Source of the DNA: Candidatus Gastranaerophilales bacterium
GTDB taxonomy: Bacteria; Cyanobacteriota; Vampirovibrionia; Gastranaerophilales; Gastranaerophilaceae
NCBI GenBank assembly: GCA_944325315.1
Contig: CALVAA010000007.1
Location: 41,565-105,564, forward strand
Reading direction: 5' to 3'
DNA: 64,000 nucleotides
Below, one piece after another: positions 44,090 to 52,705 of this stretch. The first letter of the stretch is position 1. Each line of letters opens with the position of its first letter. Both the position numbers and the translations under genes were made by a program. The notes under the pieces are model-generated. The model did no database searches, was not told where the DNA came from, and saw only the letters and a list, made by a program, of their open reading frames with translations.

Positions 44090-44992
44090 CTATTCAATTT
44101 TTTTAGATTTAACTTTTTTTAATTTTGTTTTTTGAAATATCATAATATATTCATGTTCAAAAATATTAAATCCGCCTGATAAGGCTCTATAGCGCCATAA
44201 ATTTGCGGTTTTGCCTTTTGCTTTTTCGTTTCCTGTGATATTTTTTACAATTACGGCTTTTGTTACAAATCCAAGCTCTTCCATTCTCTTTTGGCACTCA
44301 AAGCCAAGAGAAATATATCTGCTGTTTGCGTACTTATCTCCTATGATGAGTGCTGCGAAACGGTTTTGTTCAAGCAAGTCGTAGCCGTTTTTTGCAACTT
44401 TTTTAAATAAATCATAAAATTCATCGGTAGAAGCGCAATTTGATAAGTCTTCTTTTTTATCTGAAAATTTAATAATATCATCATAAGGAGGATGCAAAAT
44501 TAAAAGTTGGGCTGATGTTTTTCCCATAATTTCAAGCCTTGTTTGGATTTTTTCTTTTATACTTATCGAAGCACTGTCTCCTTGAATGATATTTATGTTT
44601 ACAACTAAATCTTTTGGGGAAAATTTAGCTGAAACATAATCTGTCATTTCTTGTTTTAACTCTACTCCAATACATCTTCTTTGAAGATTTTTTGCCTCAA
44701 TTGCAGTTGTTCCCGAACCGAGAAATAAATCTAATACAATGTCGTCTTTTTTGGTGTATCTTTCAAGCAATTGCGTTGCAATTTGAGGAATGTAATTTCC
44801 ATGGTAATCGTATGAGTGCCCGTTTTTCTTTTCACGGGATTGAAATTCCCACCAAGTGCCTGTTTTAATGTTTTCATACAATTTCCAGTTGTTTAAATCA
44901 ATATCATTGTATGGCTTGGTTTTAATCGGCTTTACAACTTCAAGAGAATTTTGTTTTTTTACTTTAGTATTTTTTTTTGAACTGATAGGCAT
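44090..44992 (-). CDS. Orphan DNA methyltransferase (N4/N6-type, HPPY motif)
   Basis: This 300-aa SAM-dependent methylase has the cofactor motif FLGSGTTAIEA at 90-100 and, further on, HPPYDD at 167-172 in place of the DPPY/SPPY catalytic motif. The order SAM motif then PPY, with no long target-recognition insert, suggests the gamma-like arrangement. A basic Lys-rich N-terminus and C-terminus flank the domain. No endonuclease gene is adjacent, so it may be a regulatory methylase or an RNA/DNA methylase of another kind. It stands alone between convergent and divergent neighbours. Confidence 0.82.
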   Translation of the reverse strand: MPISSKKNTKVKKQNSLEVVKPIKTKPYNDIDLNNWKLYENIKTGTWWEFQSREKKNGHSYDYHGNYIPQIATQLLERYTKKDDIVLDLFLGSGTTAIEAKNLQRRCIGVELKQEMTDYVSAKFSPKDLVVNINIIQGDSASISIKEKIQTRLEIMGKTSAQLLILHPPYDDIIKFSDKKEDLSNCASTDEFYDLFKKVAKNGYDLLEQNRFAALIIGDKYANSRYISLGFECQKRMEELGFVTKAVIVKNITGNEKAKGKTANLWRYRALSGGFNIFEHEYIMIFQKTKLKKVKSKKIE

Positions 44993-45115
44993 TTAAATTT
45001 CTCTTTTTAAATCTTGTTTTCTAAAGTATAATTTAATTAGATATGTATTAAATCAACCTAATACATTAAAAATTTAATAGTAGCAATTTTTTTTTATCAG
45101 TGGTTTTATTTTGGT

Positions 45116-46795
45116 ATGTTAAATGTGAATTCTTTTAGTTTTAATAATTATTTATCCGGTCAAAAATCTTCCAGTTTAAACGGCAGGAAGGCTGTTTTGA
45201 CTAATGAAGATGCAAAAAAAGACCAAACTTTAAATGCCGAAAACAGCGCCAAAAAGAAAAATCCCGATAAATTATCTATTTTTTATTGTAACGATATCCA
45301 TGGCAGTTCAGACCAAATCAGCGGATTAGTTAATGCTGCAAAGAATTTTTGGCAAAATGCGCCAAAAAAAGATGCCTCAACCATGATACTTTCTGCCGGC
45401 GATAACTGTAGCGGCGCTGATATCAGCAAAAACAAATTTATTTTTGACCTTTTGCAAAATTCTATGAAAGTTGAATACTCTGCTGTCGGAAACCACGAAG
45501 CAGACAGTGCTTCTATGGGATTTAGCGAAACGGTTAAGGATAAAAACATTAAGTTTATTGCAACAAATGTTGAGTTTGATGACAACAATCCAATGAAAGA
45601 TGTTGTGAAAAAATCGCAGATTGTTGAAAAAGACGGTGTTAAATATGGAATAATAGGTACAATGCCTATTGATTTTGAATCCGTTACAAAAAAAGAAGTG
45701 CAAGAAGGAATTGATGTAGAAGACTATGACGACACTATTGAATGCTTACAAGAAGAAATTGACAAGTTAAAAAAACAAGGTGTAAACAGAATCATATTGT
45801 TATCTCATACAGGCTATGATATCGATAAAGAACTGGCTAAAAACCTTGACGGTGTTGATATTATAGTGGGCGGACACAGCCACAGTGTTGTTGAAGGCGT
45901 AAAGGAAGGGGATAATTTTCTAAAATCAAAATCAAATGAACCGGTTGTAATAACCCAAGCCGGTGAAAATGCAAAATATTTTGGTATTTTAGATGTAGAA
46001 TTTGATAATAACGGTGTGATTAAAAATGTTTCAAATACTCTGACAGAGACTAATAACCAGAAAAAAAGCCCTGTTATTGAATATATTAAATCAAAAGAGA
46101 TGGGCGACAGCCCAAAAGTGGGAACTATAAAAGAAATTGATCCTATGCCTGCAAACAGAAGAATAGAACCCTGTGCTTGGACATGCATGATGGCTGATTC
46201 AATGAAAGAAGAATTAGGCGGTGACATTGCTTTGATCAATTCTGCTAACATAAGAAAAGTCCCAATGCAAGGAACGCTATCGGAAAGGGATGTCTCAGAA
46301 TCTGCCCCTATGAAAAATAATTTAATCAGAGCAAAAATTACTCAAAAACAACTGGTAGAAGCTGTAGGAAATGCTGCAAAATCTACCATGCAAGCATCGG
46401 ATGGCTATCCGGGTCTTCTGCAAGGTAGTGGATTTAGCTATAAAATAGATGATTCGGGCAATCTTTTAGAGATGAATATTGTTGATAAAGAAGGAAATAA
46501 AACACCGATAGATATTAAAAATCCTTCCGAAAATATAACTTATAATGCAATCTATGATACATTTACAGCTCAAGCGGACGGAGAAACTCCGGAACTTGCC
46601 CCTAAATTTGGTTTTGAAGAATTTCAATTTGATAAAGATAAAACAATGATGGATTATATTTCAAAGCTTCCAGATAAAGACAATTTAAAAGTAGTTAGTG
46701 ATAATAGAATTGAAATACAAAAAACATCGCAACCGAAGCAACAAGGCAATAATACCCGAAAGTTTTTAGACTTAACCACCCCAAAAGCTTCATAA
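45116..46795 (+). CDS. 5'-nucleotidase / UshA-like metallophosphatase without signal peptide
   Basis: The N-terminal calcineurin-type domain (residues ~48-320) has the dinuclear metal set: NDIHGS, SAGDNCSGAD, VGNHEAD, LLSHTGYD and GGHSHS. The C-terminal 5'-nucleotidase domain (~330-540) contains NSANIRKVPMQGTLSERDV and the substrate loop DGYPGLLQGSGFSYKID. The reaction is hydrolysis of nucleotides or cyclic nucleotides. Usual UshA enzymes are periplasmic; here the first ~45 residues are polar and disordered (SFSFNNYLSGQKSSSLNGRK), with no signal peptide. The 3' end overlaps uppP by 101 nt. Confidence 0.88.
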   Translation: MLNVNSFSFNNYLSGQKSSSLNGRKAVLTNEDAKKDQTLNAENSAKKKNPDKLSIFYCNDIHGSSDQISGLVNAAKNFWQNAPKKDASTMILSAGDNCSGADISKNKFIFDLLQNSMKVEYSAVGNHEADSASMGFSETVKDKNIKFIATNVEFDDNNPMKDVVKKSQIVEKDGVKYGIIGTMPIDFESVTKKEVQEGIDVEDYDDTIECLQEEIDKLKKQGVNRIILLSHTGYDIDKELAKNLDGVDIIVGGHSHSVVEGVKEGDNFLKSKSNEPVVITQAGENAKYFGILDVEFDNNGVIKNVSNTLTETNNQKKSPVIEYIKSKEMGDSPKVGTIKEIDPMPANRRIEPCAWTCMMADSMKEELGGDIALINSANIRKVPMQGTLSERDVSESAPMKNNLIRAKITQKQLVEAVGNAAKSTMQASDGYPGLLQGSGFSYKIDDSGNLLEMNIVDKEGNKTPIDIKNPSENITYNAIYDTFTAQADGETPELAPKFGFEEFQFDKDKTMMDYISKLPDKDNLKVVSDNRIEIQKTSQPKQQGNNTRKFLDLTTPKAS

Positions 46796-47534
46796 AATAT
46801 TTTATACACAAGTAGCCTGAAACAAACGAGGCTAAAAAGCCTAAAATAATTGCTTTAAAATTAAATGTTACAAATTGTGATAAATCCAGCTCCATAATTG
46901 GATAAACCAAGGAAGCAAGGAAGATAATAGGAATACTCATCAAAAAAGAAAACCTTGCAGCTTCTTTTCTATTCATTCCTAAAAAAAGCCCCATAGATAT
47001 AGTTAAGCCGCTTCTTGAAAAGCCGGGGAAAACAGCAAATCCTTGAGCTATAGCTATCAATACGGCACTTTTTAGGGATATTTTTTTATCTCCTTTGTAT
47101 TTTGTTTCGCTAAACAGGAGGATTAAACCCGTTACAAAAAGTAATATGCATATTACTTTAGGGTTGAGAATAAGCTGTTCTACTTTTGGCTTGAACAAAA
47201 GACCTATAACCCCTGTTATTATTGTAGATAGCATAATATAGTATACGAGTTTAAAATCTTTATCGTTATAATTTTTTTTATTCACTGCAGTAAAAAAGTT
47301 TGAAAAAATTGTTTTTAAATCGTTAAAAAAGTATATTACAACCGCAAATAAAGTGGCAAGATGAACCATAATATCAAAGAAGATTTCTTCTTTATCAACA
47401 ACATTTTCAATTTGTGTATGTGTAATTAAACTGTAAAGTTCATTTGAAAAAACAATATGTGCCGAGCTTGAAACCGGCAAAAATTCACTCAAGCCCTGAA
47501 TAGTACCTGTGATTATTGCTTGCAAAGTGTGCAT
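46695..47534 (-). CDS. uppP: Undecaprenyl-diphosphatase UppP (BacA)
   Basis: This integral membrane phosphatase recycles undecaprenyl diphosphate to the monophosphate and gives bacitracin resistance. The active-site motifs are GLSEFLPVSSSAH near the N-terminus and VFPGFSRSGLT in the middle; both are intact. Its ~8 TM helices and 279 aa are normal. It starts after queD with GAGGAAT upstream. Its last 33 codons overlap, in antisense, the 3' end of the phosphatase gene on the plus strand. Confidence 0.96.
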   Translation of the reverse strand: MHTLQAIITGTIQGLSEFLPVSSSAHIVFSNELYSLITHTQIENVVDKEEIFFDIMVHLATLFAVVIYFFNDLKTIFSNFFTAVNKKNYNDKDFKLVYYIMLSTIITGVIGLLFKPKVEQLILNPKVICILLFVTGLILLFSETKYKGDKKISLKSAVLIAIAQGFAVFPGFSRSGLTISMGLFLGMNRKEAARFSFLMSIPIIFLASLVYPIMELDLSQFVTFNFKAIILGFLASFVSGYLCIKYFMKLLGWLSLKTFGYYCLVASVAMFFVFQFYYH

Positions 47535-47535
47535 C

Positions 47536-47901
47536 TTATTCCTCTAATTCAAAATAACTGGCACGTGAAGTTGGTGTTTCCCAAACATTTACGCAGTAAA
47601 TATTGTCGACTTTTTCCTTCATTTTAAAATAAATGAATTTTGCAATAAATTCAGAACTCGGACTTTGATTTTTAAATTCATCAAGCTCGTTTAAGTCCTT
47701 ATGATCTAAATATTCCATTACTTCATTAAGATATTTTTTAAGGGTTTTAAAGTCTATAAGAATGTTTGACTTGTCGAGATTTTCTCCTCTGACACTAACT
47801 TCAACTTTCCAGTTGTGTCCGTGCATATTTTCACATTTGCCTTTGTAGTTTAGCAAATGATGAGCTGATGAAAAATGTGTTTCTACTTTTACTTCAAACA
47901 T
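47536..47901 (-). CDS. queD: 6-carboxytetrahydropterin synthase QueD
   Basis: This small cytoplasmic enzyme converts dihydroneopterin triphosphate to 6-carboxytetrahydropterin in queuosine synthesis. Zinc ligands H14, H27 and H29 (FSSAHHLL, MHGHNW) and the catalytic C23 are present, plus the terminal ETPTSRASY. Length (121 aa) is right. TGATATTAT (-10 at 47908-47913) ends 6 nt before the ATG with no ribosome site, so the mRNA is probably leaderless. It precedes uppP by one nt; the pairing has no obvious biochemical reason. Confidence 0.95.
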   Translation of the reverse strand: MFEVKVETHFSSAHHLLNYKGKCENMHGHNWKVEVSVRGENLDKSNILIDFKTLKKYLNEVMEYLDHKDLNELDEFKNQSPSSEFIAKFIYFKMKEKVDNIYCVNVWETPTSRASYFELEE

Positions 47902-47973
47902 AAGTAAATAATATCACGAATTTAAAAAAAGCAAATATTTAATAAACAGCTTTGTTTATGATAAAATGGTTTT

Positions 47974-48372
47974 ATGAATCATGCTTTCATACAAAAAGTA
48001 TTTTACTCTGACACCGATTCTTATGGTGTTGTGTGGCATGGAAGCTATTTAAGATGGCTTGAAATGGGCAGAGTTCTTTTGTGCGAGAAAGCCGGCTATA
48101 AACTATCTGAACTTGAAAAAGAAGATATAGTCTTGCCTGTTATTGAAATGAATATAAAATATAAAAATTCGGCAAAACTTGATGATGTTATATTAATCAA
48201 CACTGAAATTATTGAAAAAGGAAAATATCACCTGACCTTCTATCAGAAAATAACTGATGAAAGTTTAAAAAAGACGTATATTGAAGCAACCGCAAAGGTT
48301 GTTGCAATACACCAAAGTGGAAAATTGTATAGGAGTTTGCCTGCGCAAGTTGAAAAAATTGCACAGATTTAA
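47974..48372 (+). CDS. Acyl-CoA thioesterase, YbgC/4-hydroxybenzoyl-CoA type
   Basis: This hot-dog-fold thioesterase of 132 aa has the family motif FYSDTDSYGVVWHGSYLRWLE, with the catalytic Asp in YSDTDSYG. The rest of the fold (INTEIIEKGKYHLTFYQKI) is intact. It hydrolyses acyl-CoA or acyl-ACP; cyanobacterial relatives act on 1,4-dihydroxy-2-naphthoyl-CoA, but the substrate here is unknown. TAAAAT ends 6 nt before the ATG, with no ribosome site. A bidirectional terminator follows. Confidence 0.92.
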   Translation: MNHAFIQKVFYSDTDSYGVVWHGSYLRWLEMGRVLLCEKAGYKLSELEKEDIVLPVIEMNIKYKNSAKLDDVILINTEIIEKGKYHLTFYQKITDESLKKTYIEATAKVVAIHQSGKLYRSLPAQVEKIAQI

Positions 48373-48392
48373 ATGGGGCTTATGCCCCATTT
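48371..48392. terminator. Bidirectional terminator between thioesterase and umuC
   Basis: AAATGGGGC (48371-48379), TTAT and GCCCCATTT (48384-48392) form a 9-bp perfect stem between two convergent genes. Short A/T runs flank it on both strands. Confidence 0.82.
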
Positions 48393-48399
48393 ATTACAA

Positions 48400-49575
48400 T
48401 TATTTAACTCCAAGTGTAATTATATTTTTTCCGAATTTTTCTTCAAGTTTGTCCCAGGATTTTGAAAGCTCTTGTCTTTTTAAAGTTTTTGTTGAATTAA
48501 ATATTGAAATTTGTTGTACCGTTGCTATAGTTAATTTCATTGCACAAAAACCGCATGAACGGTAGACTGTATTTTTTTCATACAATAAATCCAGGATATT
48601 TTTTGAATGTTCCAAAAGTTCAAATTCTGTATTTGTCGGATTAACAAGATTTATTTTGATGCTTTGAATTTGAAAATCTTTTGTTCTAAGCATTACACTG
48701 ATGCAACTCGTAAGAAGATTTTCCTGTCTTAATTTTTTGCAGACCCTGTGAATGTGATAGTTTAGTTCTTTTTGAATATAGGTTTTATTTGTTTGAAATT
48801 CTTTAAAACTTTCGCTTCTTGAAATTGTTTTAGGCGGGCTATCGGTGTTTTGGACGGGGTTAATACTGTTTCCCAAAAGTTCTTGTTTTAAATCAAGTCC
48901 TGTTTTTCCCAAGTTTTTTTTAATCCATATATCTTCTTGCAAGACAAAATCCCAAGCACTTTGAATCGAATATTTTTTTAAAAGCGATGCAGTATTTTTC
49001 CCAACCCCCCATACTTGAGACACAAGCGTGCCTTGAAGTTCTTGTTTGATTTGCCTGAAGCCTATTTTATAATTTTTTTTATCTATTTTAATTTTTTGCA
49101 AATCTTTTGCTTTATCATTTGCAAGTTTAGCTAAAACTTTAGAATAAGACAAACCTACGGAAACATCTATTCCTATTTCGTCTTTTATTTCTTTAATTAT
49201 TCTTTCGCAAATTTTTTCATAAGAACAATTAAATGTTTTTTTTAAACCTGTTAAATCCAAAAAAGCTTCATCTATTGAATAAACTTCAACATCCGGAGTG
49301 AAATCATACAATTTATCCATTATCCTTTTTGATATTTCACAATAGTAAGATAAGTTTCCTGATAAAAATATAACTTTTTTAAATTGATTTTTTGCAATAA
49401 AATAAGGTGCTCCCATCTCAACACCCATTCTTTTTGCCTCGTTTGATCTGGAAACAACGCACCCGTCATTATTTGATAAAACACAAACAGCCTTTCCTAT
49501 AAGCTCGGGTTTTAACAATCTTTCGCATGAAACAAAAAAATTATTACAATCAACAAGTGCTATAACTCTTTTCAT
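48400..49575 (-). CDS. umuC: Y-family DNA polymerase UmuC
   Basis: This error-prone translesion polymerase has the catalytic acidic residues in ALVDCNNFFVSCERL and VYSIDEAFLDLTG, plus SNNDGCVVSRSNEAKRMGV and GLSYSKVLAKLANDKAK, all normal for UmuC. The little-finger domain and a 391-aa length are complete. Its ATG shares a base with the stop of the LexA/UmuD-like gene (TAATG), so the two are co-translated. DNA damage should induce both. Confidence 0.95.
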   Translation of the reverse strand: MKRVIALVDCNNFFVSCERLLKPELIGKAVCVLSNNDGCVVSRSNEAKRMGVEMGAPYFIAKNQFKKVIFLSGNLSYYCEISKRIMDKLYDFTPDVEVYSIDEAFLDLTGLKKTFNCSYEKICERIIKEIKDEIGIDVSVGLSYSKVLAKLANDKAKDLQKIKIDKKNYKIGFRQIKQELQGTLVSQVWGVGKNTASLLKKYSIQSAWDFVLQEDIWIKKNLGKTGLDLKQELLGNSINPVQNTDSPPKTISRSESFKEFQTNKTYIQKELNYHIHRVCKKLRQENLLTSCISVMLRTKDFQIQSIKINLVNPTNTEFELLEHSKNILDLLYEKNTVYRSCGFCAMKLTIATVQQISIFNSTKTLKRQELSKSWDKLEEKFGKNIITLGVK

Positions 49576-50159
49576 TAGCTAATTTTCCTTACATTTCCTA
49601 TAGCAACACCAAAAATATTAAGCGAAAACTTTGGTCTTATTATGGGATAGTTACTGTTTTGCGGTTCAAGATAAATTCCTTTTGAATCTTTTTTGTATGT
49701 TTTAAGGGTAAATTCACTGTCAACAACAGCTAAAACTATATCTCCAATGTTAGCTGTCGGAGTTTTTTTAATTACAATGTAATCGCCGTCTAAAATTCCG
49801 GCTTCAATCATTGAATCTCCTGAAACTTTAAATACAAATGTCGAAGGGGAATTAACATTTAAAATTTCATCAAAAGAAATTCTTTTTTCGATTTTATCAT
49901 CCATTACAGAAGCAAACCCTGCTTTAACAGAGCTAAACACAAGACTTGCGCCGAGATAATCCGGGTTGATATATAAGTTGTTGTCTTCTTTAATTATAAG
50001 ATTATTGGCCTTTAAAATTTCAATATACTGTTTTATAGAGTTTTTTGATTTATAATTAAAAATTTCTTTAATTTTATCATAGCTCGCAAGGGCTTTTTTG
50101 TTATAAATTTGTTTCAATTTTTCAAAAAAAATTATTTGTTTTTTACTAAGATTTTTCAT
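49575..50159 (-). CDS. UmuD-like S24 peptidase fused to a winged-helix DNA-binding head (LexA-type)
   Basis: The C-terminal half is strongly UmuD-like: cleavage site A80-G81 (VKAGFAS), Ser116 in SGDSM and Lys153 in FTLKTYK, with the Ser-Lys distance of 37 as in E. coli UmuD. Residues 1-~68 form a winged helix like LexA, absent from UmuD itself. I place the start at the ATG at 50159, 13 codons inside the longest frame: a clean TTGACA/CATAAT promoter ends 6 nt before it. RecA-stimulated self-cleavage would both activate the polymerase and relieve repression. Confidence 0.88.
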   Translation of the reverse strand: MKNLSKKQIIFFEKLKQIYNKKALASYDKIKEIFNYKSKNSIKQYIEILKANNLIIKEDNNLYINPDYLGASLVFSSVKAGFASVMDDKIEKRISFDEILNVNSPSTFVFKVSGDSMIEAGILDGDYIVIKKTPTANIGDIVLAVVDSEFTLKTYKKDSKGIYLEPQNSNYPIIRPKFSLNIFGVAIGNVRKIS

Positions 50160-50165
50160 AACAAT

Positions 50166-50194
50166 ATTATGTACATAAGTACATAAATTGTCAA
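50166..50194 (-). promoter_or_regulatory. LexA-type operator within the promoter of the umuDC-like pair
   Basis: On the minus strand, TTGACA (50189-50194) and CATAAT (50166-50171) are 17 nt apart. The spacer holds TGTACTTATGTACA (50170-50183), an inverted repeat of the GTAC-N4-GTAC type, close to the cyanobacterial LexA box. TTATGTACATAA (50167-50178) is also a perfect palindrome overlapping the -10. A repressor bound here would silence the operon until DNA damage. Confidence 0.75.
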
Positions 50195-50232
50195 ACATTT
50201 AAAAGATTTATTTATGGAAGGAATTATTTGAA

Positions 50233-50487
50233 TCATTCAACAATATCTGTTTCTTCATACAGTTCGCTTGCTGAATTTGCGCTTACGTTTGTATTTGGGA
50301 TTACAAGAACTCTGTAGTTTTTTGTACTGTTTTTATATTCTATAGAAATGATATCCCCGGCTTTTAATTGTTTAGCCGGTTTAGCCGGATTTTTATTTAC
50401 AAAAACTCTGGCACTGTCGCAAATATCGTTTGCAACCGTTCTTCTTTTAATCAGTCTTGAAACTTTCAGAAATTTATCTAAACGCAT
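50233..50487 (-). CDS. rqcP: S4-domain RNA-binding protein, RqcP (YabO)-like
   Basis: This 84-aa S4-domain protein (MRLDKFLKVSRLIKRRTVAN, then SARVFVNKNPAKPAKQLKAG) binds structured RNA. RqcP works with RqcH in rescuing stalled ribosomes; Hsp15 of proteobacteria is the related heat-shock form. Its start overlaps the stop of the kinase gene by 10 nt. Whether it acts in the RqcH pathway cannot be read here. Confidence 0.88.
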   Translation of the reverse strand: MRLDKFLKVSRLIKRRTVANDICDSARVFVNKNPAKPAKQLKAGDIISIEYKNSTKNYRVLVIPNTNVSANSASELYEETDIVE

Positions 50488-51527
50488 AAAGTTTTAACCT
50501 TGAATTCAGGGGCTTTTTCCAATTTCTTTTCAATTTCACTAAAAGTTAAAAATCCTTCTTGTGCTCCAAAATGTGTACAAACAGATGCTGAATTAATTGA
50601 GGCATAAAGAAGTGCTTTTTCGATATCCCATTCAAATTTGTCCATTGTGGCGCAGAATGTTGAAGAAAAAGCATCACCTGCTCCAAGGGTTGAAACAACC
50701 GTTGCGGGGTATATGGGGCACAAGTATATTTTTTTGCCGTCATAACAGTATACGCCGTTTTTACCATCGGTTATAACTACAATAGCATCTGTGTTGCCTC
50801 TTAAAATTTTCAACATTTCAACAATATCAGGATGAACATTTTCTTTTGAATATTTGGTTTCTTTGGTGTCTTGCCTTATTTGAATTTTAGTTACCAAAGT
50901 AGCTTCTTCTTTATTCATTACTACAATTTGAGCTGTTTTTAATATTTTTGAAAAATATTTTGCCCCCTTTTTAAGAGCAGTAGTTCCTGCATTAATTGCA
51001 AGATTGATTTTATTTTCCTGGCAGAATTTTGAAATTTTATCAAGAATTTTATTGCTTTCTCCTGAAAGAGGCGAGACATAGACCCATCTTGAGTTTTTAA
51101 GGGCATTAAAATTAACTTCACGCTCAAGGACATGTGCATTAGCCCCTCTGTGAGCAAGAACGGTTCTATCGCCCTGAAAACTTACCAGAATAATAGAAAA
51201 ACCCGTTAAATGTTTTTTTGAATCTATAATGTTCATTATATCGACACCGGATTGAGCAAGTTTAAGTTTAATTATGCTGTTGAATTCATCATTTCCGAGT
51301 TTAATTATTGTTGAGGTTTTGCAGCCTAAATTAGCAAAATTTGTTGCCGTGTTTACCGCTCCTCCTCCAAGATTTTTTGAAAAGTCTGCAATTTCTGTTT
51401 TAGCGCCGTAAGGAAAGGACATAAATTCACTTTTTTTCGATATCTGGCTAACAGAAACTATGCTTGCAACATCTGATTGTACAAAAACATCCTGCGTTGC
51501 TGAACCTATTGTTATAAAATCATACAT
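50478..51527 (-). CDS. PfkB-family carbohydrate/nucleoside kinase
   Basis: This is a ribokinase-fold enzyme of 349 aa. The N-terminal PfkB motif is NLGGGAVNTATNFANLG and the C-terminal one is STLGAGDAFSSTF, with the catalytic Asp in GAGD. I start at the ATG at 51527 because AAAGGAG lies 7 nt before it; an upstream in-frame ATG would add 39 hydrophobic residues that run into recF. Substrate is unknown; adenosine, ribose or fructose derivatives are possible. It is divergent from recF with only 38 nt between. Confidence 0.87.
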   Translation of the reverse strand: MYDFITIGSATQDVFVQSDVASIVSVSQISKKSEFMSFPYGAKTEIADFSKNLGGGAVNTATNFANLGCKTSTIIKLGNDEFNSIIKLKLAQSGVDIMNIIDSKKHLTGFSIILVSFQGDRTVLAHRGANAHVLEREVNFNALKNSRWVYVSPLSGESNKILDKISKFCQENKINLAINAGTTALKKGAKYFSKILKTAQIVVMNKEEATLVTKIQIRQDTKETKYSKENVHPDIVEMLKILRGNTDAIVVITDGKNGVYCYDGKKIYLCPIYPATVVSTLGAGDAFSSTFCATMDKFEWDIEKALLYASINSASVCTHFGAQEGFLTFSEIEKKLEKAPEFKVKTLCV

Positions 51528-51565
51528 AATTTGCTCCTTTTCTGGTTTCATTATACTATTAAAAT

Positions 51566-52660
51566 ATGAAATTAGAAAAATTAATTTTAAAAAACTATAG
51601 AAACTATAAAGATTTTGAATACTCATTTTTAAAAAACAAAACATTAATTATAGGGAAAAATGCTCAAGGTAAAACAAATATTTTAGAAGCTGTTTATTAT
51701 CTTTGCACGCTCGATTCAAACAGAATCAAAAGGGATTTGGAATTGATTAATTTTGAATCGGATACAGCTAAAATTCAAGCGGAAATTCTAAAATCAGATA
51801 TTAATCTCGAATTGGAAATTAATTTCAGCAGAGACAAAAATAAAGTTTTAAAAGTGAATGGCTTGAAGAAAAATAAATCAAAGGAATTCTTAAGAGTTTT
51901 ATCTGCAGTAAGCTTTTCAACGTCCGATTTGCTTTTATTGAGGGGCGACCCTTCAGATAGAAGAAAATGGCTTGATTTAGCTATTTTTCAAGTCTATCCT
52001 CTTTACTATGATAAGCTTTCAAAGTTCAATAAAATTCGTCTTCAAAAAGCAAACTATCTTTCAAGCGGAAACATAAATTCGGATATGTTGGATGTTTTTA
52101 ATGAACAGCTTGCAATAGCAAGTGCTAATGTTGTTTTTTTAAGAATGAAGTATTTAAAAGAGCTTGAAAAAATTGCAAAGATTAAACATTTAAATATGGC
52201 ATCAGGGGAAAATCTTTCAATAAAATATATATCTTCCACAGAAGAGATTTTGGCGATTGATGAAATGAAAAATTTAATTTTGAATAAATTAAATGAAATA
52301 AAAAATGATGAAATAAGAAGAATGCAATGCCTAATCGGAGCTCACAGAGATGATGTTGATTTTTTTATAAACGGCGTGGATTCTAAAAAATATGCTTCTC
52401 AAGGTCAGCAAAGAACGATTGTTTTGGCTTTAAAGCTTGCGGAATTAGAGATTCTGAAAGAAAAGAACAATCAAGCCCCGCTTTTATTGTTAGACGATGT
52501 TTTGGCAGAGCTTGATTCAAACAGACAAAACTATCTTTTAGCCACAATTGAAAATGATATTCAAATGATTATAACAAGTGTTGATACGCTTGCTTTTGAT
52601 GATGAGTTTTTAAAGAGTGTTGATATTATAAAAATTGCATCAGGAAAATTGATATCATAA
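51566..52660 (+). CDS. recF: DNA replication and repair protein RecF
   Basis: RecF loads RecA at gaps with RecOR. Walker A is IGKNAQGKTNILEA, the RecF signature segment is LGAHRDDVDF-like (LIGAHRDDVDFFINGV), and Walker B is LLLLDDVLAELD. SQGQQRTIVLALKLAE is the ABC-type signature. Length (364 aa) is right. TATACT at 51552-51557 ends 8 nt before the ATG and no ribosome site exists, so it is probably leaderless. It is not beside dnaA/dnaN/gyrB, unlike the usual arrangement. Confidence 0.96.
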   Translation: MKLEKLILKNYRNYKDFEYSFLKNKTLIIGKNAQGKTNILEAVYYLCTLDSNRIKRDLELINFESDTAKIQAEILKSDINLELEINFSRDKNKVLKVNGLKKNKSKEFLRVLSAVSFSTSDLLLLRGDPSDRRKWLDLAIFQVYPLYYDKLSKFNKIRLQKANYLSSGNINSDMLDVFNEQLAIASANVVFLRMKYLKELEKIAKIKHLNMASGENLSIKYISSTEEILAIDEMKNLILNKLNEIKNDEIRRMQCLIGAHRDDVDFFINGVDSKKYASQGQQRTIVLALKLAELEILKEKNNQAPLLLLDDVLAELDSNRQNYLLATIENDIQMIITSVDTLAFDDEFLKSVDIIKIASGKLIS

Positions 52661-52705
52661 TAACAAAATTGTTTGCTAATAATGTAAATAAAAGCTATAA
52701 TAAAA

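Noticed and set aside
50160..50198. A 13-residue extension of the LexA/UmuD-like protein
   Set aside because: The promoter -10 and operator lie inside it, so it would not be transcribed.
51528..51644. A 39-residue extension of the PfkB kinase
   Set aside because: It runs antisense into the recF start, is not like the family, and a good ribosome site lies just before the later ATG.
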